A stretch of DNA of 64,000 nt from Mucilaginibacter agri (GCF_009928685.1 NZ_WWEO01000045.1:744001-808000), one strand, 5' to 3'. Positions 53,669-63,240 are shown, counted from the stretch's first letter. The notes: a model not told the origin generated them from the letters alone. Made by a program: numbers and translations.

Positions 53669-54042
53669 CAACACAACATTAACATTAGATGAAAGAAGCC
53701 CGGTTTATATCGGGCTTTTTTATTTTGTATTAATGTAAACTTAACATTTAAATAGCCCACGCTTAAGATGGCACCTGTAGTTTTGTTGCCAGGATCGTAA
53801 TATTAATCTACCTCAATTAATATTTTTCTGCGAGATACAAATGATCCTTTAACAAATTTCTAATTCTGCTTAACGTTCCAAATGTGATTGCCTATGTAAC
53901 ATTTTTTTAACTCACATCGAACCCGGCGATAAAAAAAGAACCGGTGAATGCGCCAACACTCACACGGTCCGGATAATTGTCAAATAACTAAAAAAAGCGG
54001 TCGCATGCTTTTGTCGTTTCTAACAATCAATTTTTTAAAAAT
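53669..54042. other. 374-bp non-coding region upstream of PUL3
   Basis: It contains the terminator at 53696-53725 and a perfect TAGTTTTG -7-like box at 53778-53785, about 258 bp before SusC3, with no good -33 box. An imperfect stem region lies around 53940-53975. A long leader for SusC3 is likely. Confidence 0.4.
53696..53725 (+). terminator. Terminator after the propeller-like gene
   Basis: A 7-bp GC-rich stem (AAGCCCG / CGGGCTT) with an 8-nt loop, followed by TTTTATTTT. Confidence 0.85.
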
Positions 54043-57000
54043 ATGAATAAAAAGATTACTCATGATCTTTTAGCTAAGTTTTATATTCAACCGTTCTTAT
54101 TCTTACTGATCATGGTGTTGTCGTTAGTTACTAACGCTGCAACACATAACACTATTGCACAGGCTGCCACCCAGATAACAGGCTTGGTTACCGACGAACG
54201 CAACCAACCGCTACCCGGCGTAACCGTTCGTATTAAAGGAACATCTAAGGGTACAACTACCGATGTTAATGGTAAATACACCATCGCAGCCGAAGAAGGT
54301 TCTGTTTTAACATACACCTTTATTGGTTACCTGCAACAAGAGGTAACGGTTAACGGCAGCAAACCAATCAACTTAAAATTAGTGCCTCAAGCCAATATGC
54401 TTAACGAGGTGGTAGCTATTGGTTACCAAACCATTCGCAAAAGCGATGTTACAGGTGCTATTTCCAGCGTTAAGGCAAGCGAGCTTAACCTTTCTGCCCC
54501 AACATTGGGTCAGGCATTGGTTGGTAAAATTGCGGGCGTACAGGTATCACAAACTGATGGTGCACCTTACCAGGGGACTAAGATCAGGGTGCGTGGTGTG
54601 GGCTCATTCAACGCAAGTTCAGATCCACTTTATGTAATTGATGGTTACCCTGCTGGTAACGATGTTTACATCAACCCTAACGATATCGAAACCATCGACG
54701 TGTTAAAAGATGCGGCTTCTGCAGCTATCTATGGTTCACGCGCGTCTGGGGGTGTGGTAATTATTACCACTAAAAAAGGTAAAGAAGGTAAAGGGAAATT
54801 CGAATACGATCTGCAAACCGGTGTTAACCAGTTGGCTAAAAAAGTAAATCTGTTAAATTCAGATCAGGCTGCACAATTGGTTATTGATGGTCGTAACAAT
54901 ACTTATAAAGATCTTTGGGTAAATACAGGCCACACCTGGAACGATAACATGTACTCTGATAACAACGCAACCCGTATTGCCAATGTTGGTAACGCCGGTA
55001 GCGTGAGCATCCCAGATGGTTTGTACAACTACACCACACAATCATTAATTCACCAAACCGTAAACACCGACTGGCAGGATGAATTGTACCACAACGCGTT
55101 CTTCCAAAAGCATAACCTGTCTTTCTCAGGTGCGTCAAAAGATATCCGTTACTTCGTGAGCGGTGCTTACCAAAATCAGGACGGTATTATCCATACTACC
55201 GGTCAGGAGCGTTACAATTTCCGCACCACTGTTGATGGTAATGTAAGCAAGAGATTACACGTAGGTGCAAACATCTCTTACACTCAAAACTATAACAAAG
55301 AGGTGCAGGAAGGCCGTTTTGACCACGGTCCGATTTTAGGTGCATTAATTTACATGCCTTATTTACCGGCATATAATGCAGATGGTACTTTAGCTACCAA
55401 TGCCGAAGCTGCACAATCAACCGCTTATGGTTACCAGTCTATCGAAAACCCGGTAGCCCTGGCCGAGCGTACTAAAATTACCCGCAAAGGATACCGCAGC
55501 CTTTATAATGGTAATGTTTCTTACAACATTTTACCAGGCTTTGATGCCAAAGTAAACTTAGGTACACAAACCTATAACGAAAAGTATGATTACTACCTGC
55601 CGACAACTATAAGCAGCGGTGCATTTCCTCCGGGATCTACCCAATCTATCGCGGCAGCAACGGCTGCGGCACAAACAACTTCATTAGTTGACCGTCTGGG
55701 CGAGTTTACCTTAAACTACAACAAACAATTCGGCAAACACCATTTTGATGCCTTGGCGGGTTACTCTGCACAAAAAACCAGCAGCGATATCATCAGTGTT
55801 TATGCTCGTGGTTTCCAGAATGATAACATTCCCGAAATTACCGGAAAAGGTGCAGATCCAAGCAACTTTACATTGGTTACTACTGCAAACCCGCAGGCAG
55901 GTTTAGGTTTGGTACCAACCGCCAAATCTACTTACACTCTGCTTTCTTACCTTGGTCGTGTTAATTACAACTATAACAGTAAATATTTCTTAACCGCTTC
56001 GTTCCGTGCCGATGGTTCATCACGTTTCGGACCGGATAACAAATACGGTTATTTCCCATCGGTAGCTGCAGGCTGGACACTATCTGACGAGTCTTTCTAC
56101 CACAATTTCCTGGGCGACCAGTCGACCGTTAAATTACGTGCAAGCTGGGGCTTAACAGGTAACTATAACATTGGTAACTACAATACCCAGCAAACTTTGG
56201 GTAGCCCTACCGGTGTTGTGTTTGGTAACAGCAGCGCTATTGCTACAGCTACTTACCCGGGTGGTATCAAAGATTCTAAGTTAAGCTGGGAGTCTACCTC
56301 ACAGTATAACTTCGGTGCCGATATCGGTTTGTTTAAAGGCCGTTTATCATTAATGGCTAACTACTATTTAAGCTACTCGTACAACCTGTTGTACAACCAG
56401 CCAATTTCGGCAATATCCGGCTCTACAACAATCTTAACCAACCTTAAAGATTCTAAGATCCGTAACAGCGGTTTTGATTTCCAACTGGACGGACGTATCA
56501 TTAACGAAAAAGATTTCACCTTTAACGCCAGCGGTAATATCTCTATCAACCGCAACAAAGTGGTTAAACTACCAAGCAACAACACCATTATCATTAACGG
56601 TGCCGAGCGTTCTTACTTAACCAACATTACCACACAAGGCCAGCCGGTGGGTATGTTCTATGGCTTTAAAGTAGCCGGTATGGTTACTCCGGATAACATT
56701 ACCAAAGTTGCGCAATCTACAGCATCTACCAACCCTGTTAAACCGGGCGACCTGTACTTTGTAGATACCAATGGTGATGGCAAGGTTACCGATGCTGATA
56801 AAACCATTATCGGTTCGCCTTATGCAAACTTCACTTACGGTTTTGGCTTAAACTCAGCTTACAAGCATTTCGATATCGCTGCAGCATTTAATGGCTCGCA
56901 GGGTAACAAGGTATTGGATGGTCAGGATTATTACCTGTACAACATGGAGGGTTCTGGTAACCAGTATGCTGATGTTGCCAACCGATACCGCAACGCATCT

Positions 57001-57360
57001 GAGCCGGGTGATGGTACTGTTTACCGTGCATCTCGCGGTGGTACCCAAAGTAACAGTACCCGTTTATCAACCTTCTATTTACAGGATGGTTCGTTCTTAC
57101 GTTGTACTAACATTACCCTGGGTTATACCATCCCGGTATCTCTACGCGATAAGTTAAAGATCAGCAACTTCCGTATTTATGCGAGCGTGGTAAATGCATT
57201 TACAATTACTAAATACAAAGGCTATAACCCAGAGGTAGATTACAACTACTCTAGCGGTGGCTCAAACAGTACACAACCAGCCAACCTTGCACCAGGTATC
57301 GATTATGGTGTTTACCCGCTGGTGCGTTCGTACAACCTGGGCATTAACCTAACATTTTAA
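54043..57360 (+). CDS. SusC-like TonB-dependent outer-membrane transporter (PUL3)
   Basis: A 1105-residue TonB-dependent importer. The long signal region ends near AQA (residue 41). The carboxypeptidase-like beta domain begins TQITGLVTDERNQPLPGVT. The plug has LNEVVAIGYQTIRKSDVTGA and DAASAAIYGSRASGGVVI, and the barrel ends SYNLGINLTF. There is no STN domain. SusD3 follows 21 bp later. Codon use is strongly biased to GTT/GGT/ACC-type codons, suggesting high expression. The nearby GDPD and GH92 suggest a phosphate-bearing mannose substrate. Confidence 0.95.
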   Translation: MNKKITHDLLAKFYIQPFLFLLIMVLSLVTNAATHNTIAQAATQITGLVTDERNQPLPGVTVRIKGTSKGTTTDVNGKYTIAAEEGSVLTYTFIGYLQQEVTVNGSKPINLKLVPQANMLNEVVAIGYQTIRKSDVTGAISSVKASELNLSAPTLGQALVGKIAGVQVSQTDGAPYQGTKIRVRGVGSFNASSDPLYVIDGYPAGNDVYINPNDIETIDVLKDAASAAIYGSRASGGVVIITTKKGKEGKGKFEYDLQTGVNQLAKKVNLLNSDQAAQLVIDGRNNTYKDLWVNTGHTWNDNMYSDNNATRIANVGNAGSVSIPDGLYNYTTQSLIHQTVNTDWQDELYHNAFFQKHNLSFSGASKDIRYFVSGAYQNQDGIIHTTGQERYNFRTTVDGNVSKRLHVGANISYTQNYNKEVQEGRFDHGPILGALIYMPYLPAYNADGTLATNAEAAQSTAYGYQSIENPVALAERTKITRKGYRSLYNGNVSYNILPGFDAKVNLGTQTYNEKYDYYLPTTISSGAFPPGSTQSIAAATAAAQTTSLVDRLGEFTLNYNKQFGKHHFDALAGYSAQKTSSDIISVYARGFQNDNIPEITGKGADPSNFTLVTTANPQAGLGLVPTAKSTYTLLSYLGRVNYNYNSKYFLTASFRADGSSRFGPDNKYGYFPSVAAGWTLSDESFYHNFLGDQSTVKLRASWGLTGNYNIGNYNTQQTLGSPTGVVFGNSSAIATATYPGGIKDSKLSWESTSQYNFGADIGLFKGRLSLMANYYLSYSYNLLYNQPISAISGSTTILTNLKDSKIRNSGFDFQLDGRIINEKDFTFNASGNISINRNKVVKLPSNNTIIINGAERSYLTNITTQGQPVGMFYGFKVAGMVTPDNITKVAQSTASTNPVKPGDLYFVDTNGDGKVTDADKTIIGSPYANFTYGFGLNSAYKHFDIAAAFNGSQGNKVLDGQDYYLYNMEGSGNQYADVANRYRNASEPGDGTVYRASRGGTQSNSTRLSTFYLQDGSFLRCTNITLGYTIPVSLRDKLKISNFRIYASVVNAFTITKYKGYNPEVDYNYSSGGSNSTQPANLAPGIDYGVYPLVRSYNLGINLTF

Positions 57361-57381
57361 TAATTTTTAACAACACAAGAG

Positions 57382-58917
57382 ATGAAGAAGAAATATATAG
57401 CTATGGCGTGCTTTGCAGCACTTGTAGTAGTGAGCTCGTCATGTAAGAAAGAGTTTTTAGAACAAAGCGACCCTAACGCAATATCTGTTGATAATAGTTT
57501 TAAATCACCTAACGATGTATTGCTGGCCGTAAATGGTATTTACCAATCGCTGCGTAGTGGTAACAATATCGGCGAAACCAGCGACTTGTGGACCGATCAG
57601 CGTTCGGACGATACCGGTACTAATGATAACCAATCTAACGCCGGCGAACCGTTCCAGTTCAACAACTTTTCGTTACTGGCAAGCAATACTTATTTAAAGG
57701 CACACTGGGTATCACTTTACGGTACCATTACCCGCGCTAATACGGTATTGAGCAACATAGATAAAGTAACTTTTACCGACCCTACCGTTAAGGCACAGTA
57801 TGTGGGTGAAGCCAAATTTTTACGTGCGCTTATTTATTTTCACCTGGTGCGTTTATGGGGCGATGTGCCTTTGGTTACCAAGCAATTGGCTTCTACAGAG
57901 GTATCAGCAGCTACATTCCGCGAAAAGCAAGCTACTGTTTACGCTCAGATCGTAGCCGACTTAACAGATGTGGTTAACAACAGCAACCTGCCTAACCTGC
58001 AAACAGGCGCTGGCATTGGCCGTGCTTCTAAAGCAGCTGCAAATGCACTTTTAGGTCAGGTTTATTTAACTATGGCAACCACGCAAGATCAGGCGAACAG
58101 GGCAGCTAATTTGGCTAGCGCTAAAACCTTCCTGATGGCTGCCTACAACATGCGCACGTTTGGTGCTTTAAGCAGCATCCCTTATACTGATGTGTTTGAT
58201 GTAACTAAAAAATCAACTTGCCCTGAACTGATCTTCCAGATCGTAAACAAGCAGGGTGATATTAACTACAGCTCATCAATAGCTGCAAACAACCAGGCCA
58301 AAGGCGAAACCATTAACTCGTTAAAAGCATCATCTGGTGTAGGCGGTAACGTTAAGCACGATTTAGTAAATGATTATGAAGCTAACGATCCTCGTGGTGC
58401 TTTCTCTATTAAATATGCCAACGACCCAATTGTGAAAGATTGGTTTATCACTAAGTTCCGCGATGCAAGTTCAGGCGCTTCTAACCTGGGTTACGGTGGT
58501 AACGATTGGATTTTGATGCGTTATGCTGATGTGATCCTGATGCTTGCCGAAGTAAATATGTACCTGGGCGATAACGCCACTGCAATCTCTTTCCTGGATC
58601 AGGTTCGTACCCGTGCAGGTATGCCAACTTACGCAGCGTCGATAACAAACGCAGCTTACGTTGCCAAATATCCAACCTTAAAACTGGCTATTTTACACGA
58701 GCGCCGTGTTGAATTAGCATTTGAGCACCACCGTTGGTTTGACTTATTAAGGTTCTTTACCACAGACGAGTTAGTTGCTTATTTCAAGGCTAAACCTCAG
58801 GCCGATTACGGTACGGCACTGGTAGCAAACTTTACCACTAAAGACCGCTACTACCCTATTCCGTTCGACGAATACAAACTCGATCCGGTAAAAATGTACC
58901 AGAACCCGGGTTATTAA
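57382..58917 (+). CDS. SusD/RagB-like surface lipoprotein (PUL3)
   Basis: A 511-residue SusD homologue with lipoprotein C21 in SSSC and AKFLRALIYFHLVRLWGDVPL in the TPR-like region. Later comes ILMRYADVILMLAEVNMYLG, followed by LAILHERRVELAFEHHRWFDLL and the ending DPVKMYQNPGY. All match the family. It binds glycan on the cell surface with SusC3. It ends 12 bp before a compact terminator that separates transporter from enzyme genes. Confidence 0.94.
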   Translation: MKKKYIAMACFAALVVVSSSCKKEFLEQSDPNAISVDNSFKSPNDVLLAVNGIYQSLRSGNNIGETSDLWTDQRSDDTGTNDNQSNAGEPFQFNNFSLLASNTYLKAHWVSLYGTITRANTVLSNIDKVTFTDPTVKAQYVGEAKFLRALIYFHLVRLWGDVPLVTKQLASTEVSAATFREKQATVYAQIVADLTDVVNNSNLPNLQTGAGIGRASKAAANALLGQVYLTMATTQDQANRAANLASAKTFLMAAYNMRTFGALSSIPYTDVFDVTKKSTCPELIFQIVNKQGDINYSSSIAANNQAKGETINSLKASSGVGGNVKHDLVNDYEANDPRGAFSIKYANDPIVKDWFITKFRDASSGASNLGYGGNDWILMRYADVILMLAEVNMYLGDNATAISFLDQVRTRAGMPTYAASITNAAYVAKYPTLKLAILHERRVELAFEHHRWFDLLRFFTTDELVAYFKAKPQADYGTALVANFTTKDRYYPIPFDEYKLDPVKMYQNPGY

Positions 58918-58929
58918 TCTTTAATTTTG

Positions 58930-58955
58930 AAGGAGGGGCCGGTCCCCTCCTTTTT
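58930..58955 (+). terminator. Terminator after SusD3
   Basis: A 9-bp stem (AAGGAGGGG / CCCCTCCTT) with a CCGGT loop and trailing TTT. The GDPD and GH92 genes downstream are 16 bp and about 0.9 kb away, so they depend on readthrough or another promoter. Confidence 0.85.
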
Positions 58956-58970
58956 CAATTCTATATCTGC

Positions 58971-59837
58971 ATGAAATCTGCTATCAAACTATTCTTCTTG
59001 CCTGCAATCGCGCTCCTTTCTATTACCGCTTCGGCACAAAACAAAGTACAGGTAACCGCACACCGCGGCGATTGGCGCAATGCTCCCGAAAACTCCCTGC
59101 TCGCCTTTAAATATGCTGCAGCTATAGGAGTTGATATTGTTGAACTCGACCTTAAAAAAACCAAAGACGGCGCCATTGTAATTATGCACGACGGTACCAT
59201 AAACCGCACCACCGACGGAAAGGGCAAACCCTCTGATTACACTTTTGACGAGATCCGTAAGTTTGGCCTCAGGAATGGCATTGGCCGGGTGACTAACAAC
59301 CGTATCCCCACTTTAAAAGAAGTAATGCTTGCGCTTAAAGGCACCAACGTAAAGGTTAACCTCGATAAAAGCTACGACTACTATAACGAAGCTTATGACA
59401 TTTTGCAGGAAACCGGAACACTGAAACAAGCCATTTTTAAATCGGAAATGCCTTACGATAGTGTGAAGAACAAATACCCGCAGTTGATAAATAAGATCAT
59501 CTATATGCCGGTGGTGAGTCTGGATAAACCGGATGCCAGAAAGGTAATTACCGACTACCTGAAAAACATGAAACCGTACGCATTTGAACTCATCTTCACC
59601 AAAGACACGTCGGCGATTTTGAGCGATAATAAATTTATTACCCAAACGGGCTCGAAGGTTTGGATCAATTCTTTATGGGCGTCGCTAAACGGCGGCCACG
59701 ATGACGACATGGCTGTAGAGGATAATAACAAAAAAGACAGCTGGGACTGGATTCTGGCCCATGGTGCAACCATTATCCAAACCGATAGGCCAAAAGAACT
59801 ATTGGAATATCTGAAGAAGAAACAACTTCACAATTAA
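58971..59837 (+). CDS. Glycerophosphodiester phosphodiesterase (secreted)
   Basis: A 288-residue exported TIM-barrel enzyme with a signal peptide ending at about residue 22 (ITASAQ). The catalytic-site residues are H31-R32 in TAHRGDWRNAPENS, E58 and D60 in DIVELDLKK, and the second catalytic His H73 in IMHDGTINRTTDGKG. It is metal-dependent and hydrolyses glycerophosphodiesters to glycerol-3-phosphate and an alcohol. It sits 12 bp... to be exact, its start is 53 bp after the SusD3 stop, and GH92 follows 39 bp later. That makes it a PUL component that probably removes phosphodiester substituents from the imported glycan. Confidence 0.93.
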   Translation: MKSAIKLFFLPAIALLSITASAQNKVQVTAHRGDWRNAPENSLLAFKYAAAIGVDIVELDLKKTKDGAIVIMHDGTINRTTDGKGKPSDYTFDEIRKFGLRNGIGRVTNNRIPTLKEVMLALKGTNVKVNLDKSYDYYNEAYDILQETGTLKQAIFKSEMPYDSVKNKYPQLINKIIYMPVVSLDKPDARKVITDYLKNMKPYAFELIFTKDTSAILSDNKFITQTGSKVWINSLWASLNGGHDDDMAVEDNNKKDSWDWILAHGATIIQTDRPKELLEYLKKKQLHN

Positions 59838-59876
59838 TATCTATCTACCTATTTAGCTTTCTATATTTTCGCATCC

Positions 59877-61943
59877 ATGAGATCTTTTCTTTCCGCGGCC
59901 TTAATTTTTATCGCTCTTTCTTTATCTGCCCAAACTAAAAAAACGCAGCCTCCTCAACCGGCCGACCTGGTTAACGTATTCGTGGGTTCATCCGGCGATC
60001 ATGGGCAGATGTCGCCTGCGGCGTCATATCCCTTCAGCATGCTGAGCATTGGCCCGCAAACCTACCCTAACCTACACATGGGTTATGAGCATAAGGCCAA
60101 ACAGTTTCTGGGCTTTACGCACAACCGTTTTGAAGGCGTAGGCTGCCAGGGAAGCGGTGGTAATATTATGATCACCCCATTTTTGGGCGATACTGCTTCA
60201 ATACTAACCAAAGCTACCGAAAGCGCTGGCGCAGGTTATTATAATGCATCCTTTACCAACCGTATAGCGGCCAAAATTGCGGTGTACCAAAACGAGGGTA
60301 TAGAAAGCTATTACTTTCCGCAAGGTAAGAAGGGGTTTAAGATAGATTTGAGCCACACGCTTGCCAACAGATTTGTAGCCGAAGAACACGAACTGCAAGC
60401 AGACGGTTTAACCGGCTGGGTGGATTCTAAAACCACGTGTAATGTGGGCACATACCGTGTTTATTATGCTATAAAATTTGATCAGCCGGTAAAGTTTAAT
60501 GCGCTAAAAGAACACCAGTTATTAGCTTATCTTGCTGCTAACAGTGAACGTATTCAATTGCATATCGCATTTTCGTCTGTTGATGTGGCGCATGCAAAAG
60601 CCGCCTTAACAACGGGCAGTTTCGATCAGCTGAAATCCCAAAGCGCAACAGGTTGGAACCAGGTTTTAAGCCGAATAGAGGTTAAAGGCAACCCGGAGCG
60701 AGCAAAACTATTTTATTCGATGCTTTATCGTACGGTGCAATCACCTTATGTGGTTTCAGAGCGCGATGGCAGTTTCCGTGCAACAGATGGCACTTTACAA
60801 CATACTACAGACAGCATTTACAACGGCTGGGCGATATGGGATAATTATCGTACCCAATTACCGCTATTGTCTATCGCATATCCCGACAAATACAAGTCGA
60901 TAGCCACGTCAATAGCCAATCTCTACCAATACGGCAAAAAGGATTACGCCACCCAGCATGAACCCTCAAATACCGTTCGCACCGAGCATGGTATCGTAGT
61001 ATTACTTGATGCTTACCGTAAGGGTTACCCGGTTGATTTTAATAAGATTTGCGATTCGTTAATTTCCGAAGTTAACAGGCTCGATTTTTCGCACCCCGAT
61101 AAGGCTTTAGAATCGAGTTATGATGCCTGGGCATTATCACAAATATTGGCAGCAACTGGTAAAAAAGAGTTAGCCGATCAGTACAAACAAAAAGCTTCGG
61201 AATACAAAACCTACTGGAACAAGGATTTTAAAGACCTTACCAAACCCGATGTTGACAGGATACCTGCCCGCGGCCTTTACCAGGGAACCGTTTGGCAATA
61301 CCGCTGGTTTGTACCTTTTGATGTAAAGGGTTTAATTGAACTTACCGGCGGCGAAAAAGCCTATACCAGTCAACTCGACCGATTTTTTGAGAACGATTAT
61401 TACAACCACGCCAACGAGCCAGATATACAGGTTCCGCTGATGTATAATGCTTCATCGCAACCCTGGAAATCGCAGGCTATGGTGCATAAATACGCTGTGG
61501 ATACCGTAGTACAATACTATTTTAATGATAACAGCCGCGGGATAGACCCATTTGTTGGCGTGATTTATCAAAACAAACCCGACACTTACGTCCGTACTAT
61601 GGATGATGACGCAGGTGCCATGTCGGCATGGTTTATATTTGCTGCAAGTGGTATTTCGCCTGCTTGTGTGGGCTGGCCCATTTACTATTTAAATGTGCCG
61701 CTATTTAACGAGGTAAGCTTTAAATGGCCGGGTGGCAAACATTTTGATATACAAGTACCTAATTATAAAGAAGGCCGCAAATACATTAAATCCGTGCAGT
61801 TAAACGGCAAAACACTCAACCGTAACTGGCTAACCCATCAGGAGATTATGCAGGGCGGCACGCTCGTAATCACCGCCTCAGATGAACCTGTTAAAGATTT
61901 CGGCATTGCCAATCAGTGGGTATCAGATGTAGATATGAAATAG
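59877..61943 (+). CDS. Divergent GH92 family mannosidase with Gln at the general-acid position (PUL3)
   Basis: A 688-residue exported GH92 protein with a signal peptide ending LSLSAQ (about 19). The N-terminal beta domain is PADLVNVFVGSSGDHG. The helical domain segment LYQGTVWQYRWFVPFDVKGL aligns with the PUL2 enzyme's FIEGNSWHYTWS, but Q469 replaces the general-acid Glu. The NEPD motif and the base-bearing MDDDAGAMSAWF are kept. From memory, GH92 enzymes that cleave mannose-1-phosphodiesters have this same Glu-to-Gln change because phosphate is a good leaving group. With the adjacent phosphodiesterase, a phosphomannan role is the leading inference. A non-catalytic homologue is the alternative. 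Confidence 0.9.
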   Translation: MRSFLSAALIFIALSLSAQTKKTQPPQPADLVNVFVGSSGDHGQMSPAASYPFSMLSIGPQTYPNLHMGYEHKAKQFLGFTHNRFEGVGCQGSGGNIMITPFLGDTASILTKATESAGAGYYNASFTNRIAAKIAVYQNEGIESYYFPQGKKGFKIDLSHTLANRFVAEEHELQADGLTGWVDSKTTCNVGTYRVYYAIKFDQPVKFNALKEHQLLAYLAANSERIQLHIAFSSVDVAHAKAALTTGSFDQLKSQSATGWNQVLSRIEVKGNPERAKLFYSMLYRTVQSPYVVSERDGSFRATDGTLQHTTDSIYNGWAIWDNYRTQLPLLSIAYPDKYKSIATSIANLYQYGKKDYATQHEPSNTVRTEHGIVVLLDAYRKGYPVDFNKICDSLISEVNRLDFSHPDKALESSYDAWALSQILAATGKKELADQYKQKASEYKTYWNKDFKDLTKPDVDRIPARGLYQGTVWQYRWFVPFDVKGLIELTGGEKAYTSQLDRFFENDYYNHANEPDIQVPLMYNASSQPWKSQAMVHKYAVDTVVQYYFNDNSRGIDPFVGVIYQNKPDTYVRTMDDDAGAMSAWFIFAASGISPACVGWPIYYLNVPLFNEVSFKWPGGKHFDIQVPNYKEGRKYIKSVQLNGKTLNRNWLTHQEIMQGGTLVITASDEPVKDFGIANQWVSDVDMK

Positions 61944-61992
61944 TGCTTTTCTATTAATTATCCTCTCGAGAGTAACAACTCCTAGTTAGACG

Positions 61993-62036
61993 ATACTTCC
62001 AATTCCCCCCATTGGGAGGGAATTGGAAGTATTTTG
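61993..62036. terminator. Bidirectional hairpin after the PUL3 GH92 gene
   Basis: Perfect 15-bp arms (ATACTTCCAATTCCC / GGGAATTGGAAGTAT) with a 10-nt loop, then TTTT, 49 bp after GH92 and before the convergent DUF5655 gene. Confidence 0.7.
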
Positions 62037-62049
62037 CTGTAGCAGGGAC

Positions 62050-62080
62050 GGGTTTCGTCGCAATTCGATAGCGTAAACCC
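62050..62080. repeat. Second hairpin in the 61944-62154 intergenic region
   Basis: GGGTTT and AAACCC pair, with inner CGC/GCG, around an AATTCGATA loop. The surrounding GC-rich text (ending near 62110) differs from typical local intergenic sequence and may be a degenerate dispersed repeat. Confidence 0.35.
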
Positions 62081-62154
62081 CTTCCTACACGCTTCCGAGG
62101 GAGGGAATCGCATATCCCCGTGCTTTTTAACGGACCGAAGATTATTGATGGAAG

Positions 62155-62556
62155 CTAAAGCAACTCATACGACTCCCTTATATACTTAATCATAACAGGT
62201 TTAATGTCTTCCACTTTCGATATCCTGAAATGATTAGCATACCGGCCCGAATAAATCAAACTTTTATAGGGCATCAAATCTTTAAGCGGAGCCGTCGAAT
62301 AAAACTTCACATCCAATACCGCTTTCATAGGTTTAATTACCAAAAAGGTTTGGTTGTGCACAAACACCACGCAGTTCGGCGTATTGCTTATGGCTACATT
62401 GTCCCAATCGGCAACTGCTAAAAGTAGTTTGTCGAACGCAAGCATGAGTTCGGCGCTCCGGCCTTCAAATAAAGTATCGAGGTTAACTTTTGCGCAATAG
62501 TGCGTTTGTGTTTCACTCTTTAATTCCCTCTCACACTTTGGGCAAATCCAGGTCAT
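62155..62556 (-). CDS. DUF5655 domain protein with N-terminal zinc-ribbon-like motif
   Basis: A 133-residue cytoplasmic protein. The N-terminus has CPKC and a later HYC, a short zinc-binding pattern (residues 4-22). The DUF5655 domain follows, with LFEGRSAELMLAFDKLLLAV and FRISKVEDIKPVMIKYIRES at its end. The domain is of unknown function and occurs in small stand-alone proteins. It is monocistronic and convergent with the PUL3 GH92 gene. Confidence 0.82.
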   Translation of the reverse strand: MTWICPKCERELKSETQTHYCAKVNLDTLFEGRSAELMLAFDKLLLAVADWDNVAISNTPNCVVFVHNQTFLVIKPMKAVLDVKFYSTAPLKDLMPYKSLIYSGRYANHFRISKVEDIKPVMIKYIRESYELL

Positions 62557-62769
62557 TTAGCTTGTTCTGATTTCGGGTTAAAATAGGATTTTATTCAGGT
62601 TTTAAATTATGTTGTGATGGCACGATTAATACTTTCTAACCACCCGCTACAATCTGCAGCTATAAACGAAACAAAACAAAGTTGCAAAAAATCTTGTTTA
62701 TGCATTGACTATTAACCTCTTAAATACTAAACATATTTAATATAAACGCTCATTTAAATCAAATTAAAA

Positions 62770-63150
62770 ATGCCTGGAATAAATAAAGCGATCCTTGTCG
62801 GCAATATTTGCCGGGAACCTGAGCTCCGATACCTACCAGGAGAGATCGCCGTACTCAATTTTATGGTGGCAACAACAGAACACATTTTTAAGAACGGTAC
62901 ACCCACCGAACATACCGAAAAGCACAGCGTTATTATGTGGCGAAATTTGGCTGAAATAGCCTACAAACAACTTCGTAACGGTCAGTTGATCTATGTTGAA
63001 GGTAAATTTCGTACCCGATGTGCCGAAAGCAAAGAAAACATCAGATCGTACCACACCGAAATAGTGGCGGACCATTTCAAATTACTAGGCCGCACTAAAG
63101 ATTTTGACACATCTGTTCAACCTGTTCGGGAAGCTGATGCGGCGCGTTGA
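62770..63150 (+). CDS. ssb: Single-stranded DNA-binding protein, short form
   Basis: A 126-residue protein with an OB-fold that starts NKAILVGNICREPELRYLPG and continues AVLNFMVATTEH and RNGQLIYVEGKFRTR, all typical of SSB. It ends VREADAAR after a short tail, with no acidic DDxPF tip. That tip is the partner-docking signal of full-length SSB proteins. This is therefore a paralogue for special uses (for example recombination or repair) rather than the main replication SSB, unless the main copy is absent. The latter cannot be judged from this window. Confidence 0.9.
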   Translation: MPGINKAILVGNICREPELRYLPGEIAVLNFMVATTEHIFKNGTPTEHTEKHSVIMWRNLAEIAYKQLRNGQLIYVEGKFRTRCAESKENIRSYHTEIVADHFKLLGRTKDFDTSVQPVREADAAR

Positions 63151-63206
63151 TGCTTCTAAGCCGCTGGGGGTATTACCGGCGATGTAGAAAATTTATTCTT
63201 TTATTG

Positions 63207-63240
63207 AAGAGCAACAGTATTTAACACTGTTGCTCTTTTT
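63207..63240. terminator. Bidirectional terminator between ssb and the minus-strand gene
   Basis: A perfect 12-bp stem (AAGAGCAACAGT / ACTGTTGCTCTT) with an ATTTAAC loop and T-run. It lies 9 bp from the convergent gene's stop. Confidence 0.88.
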
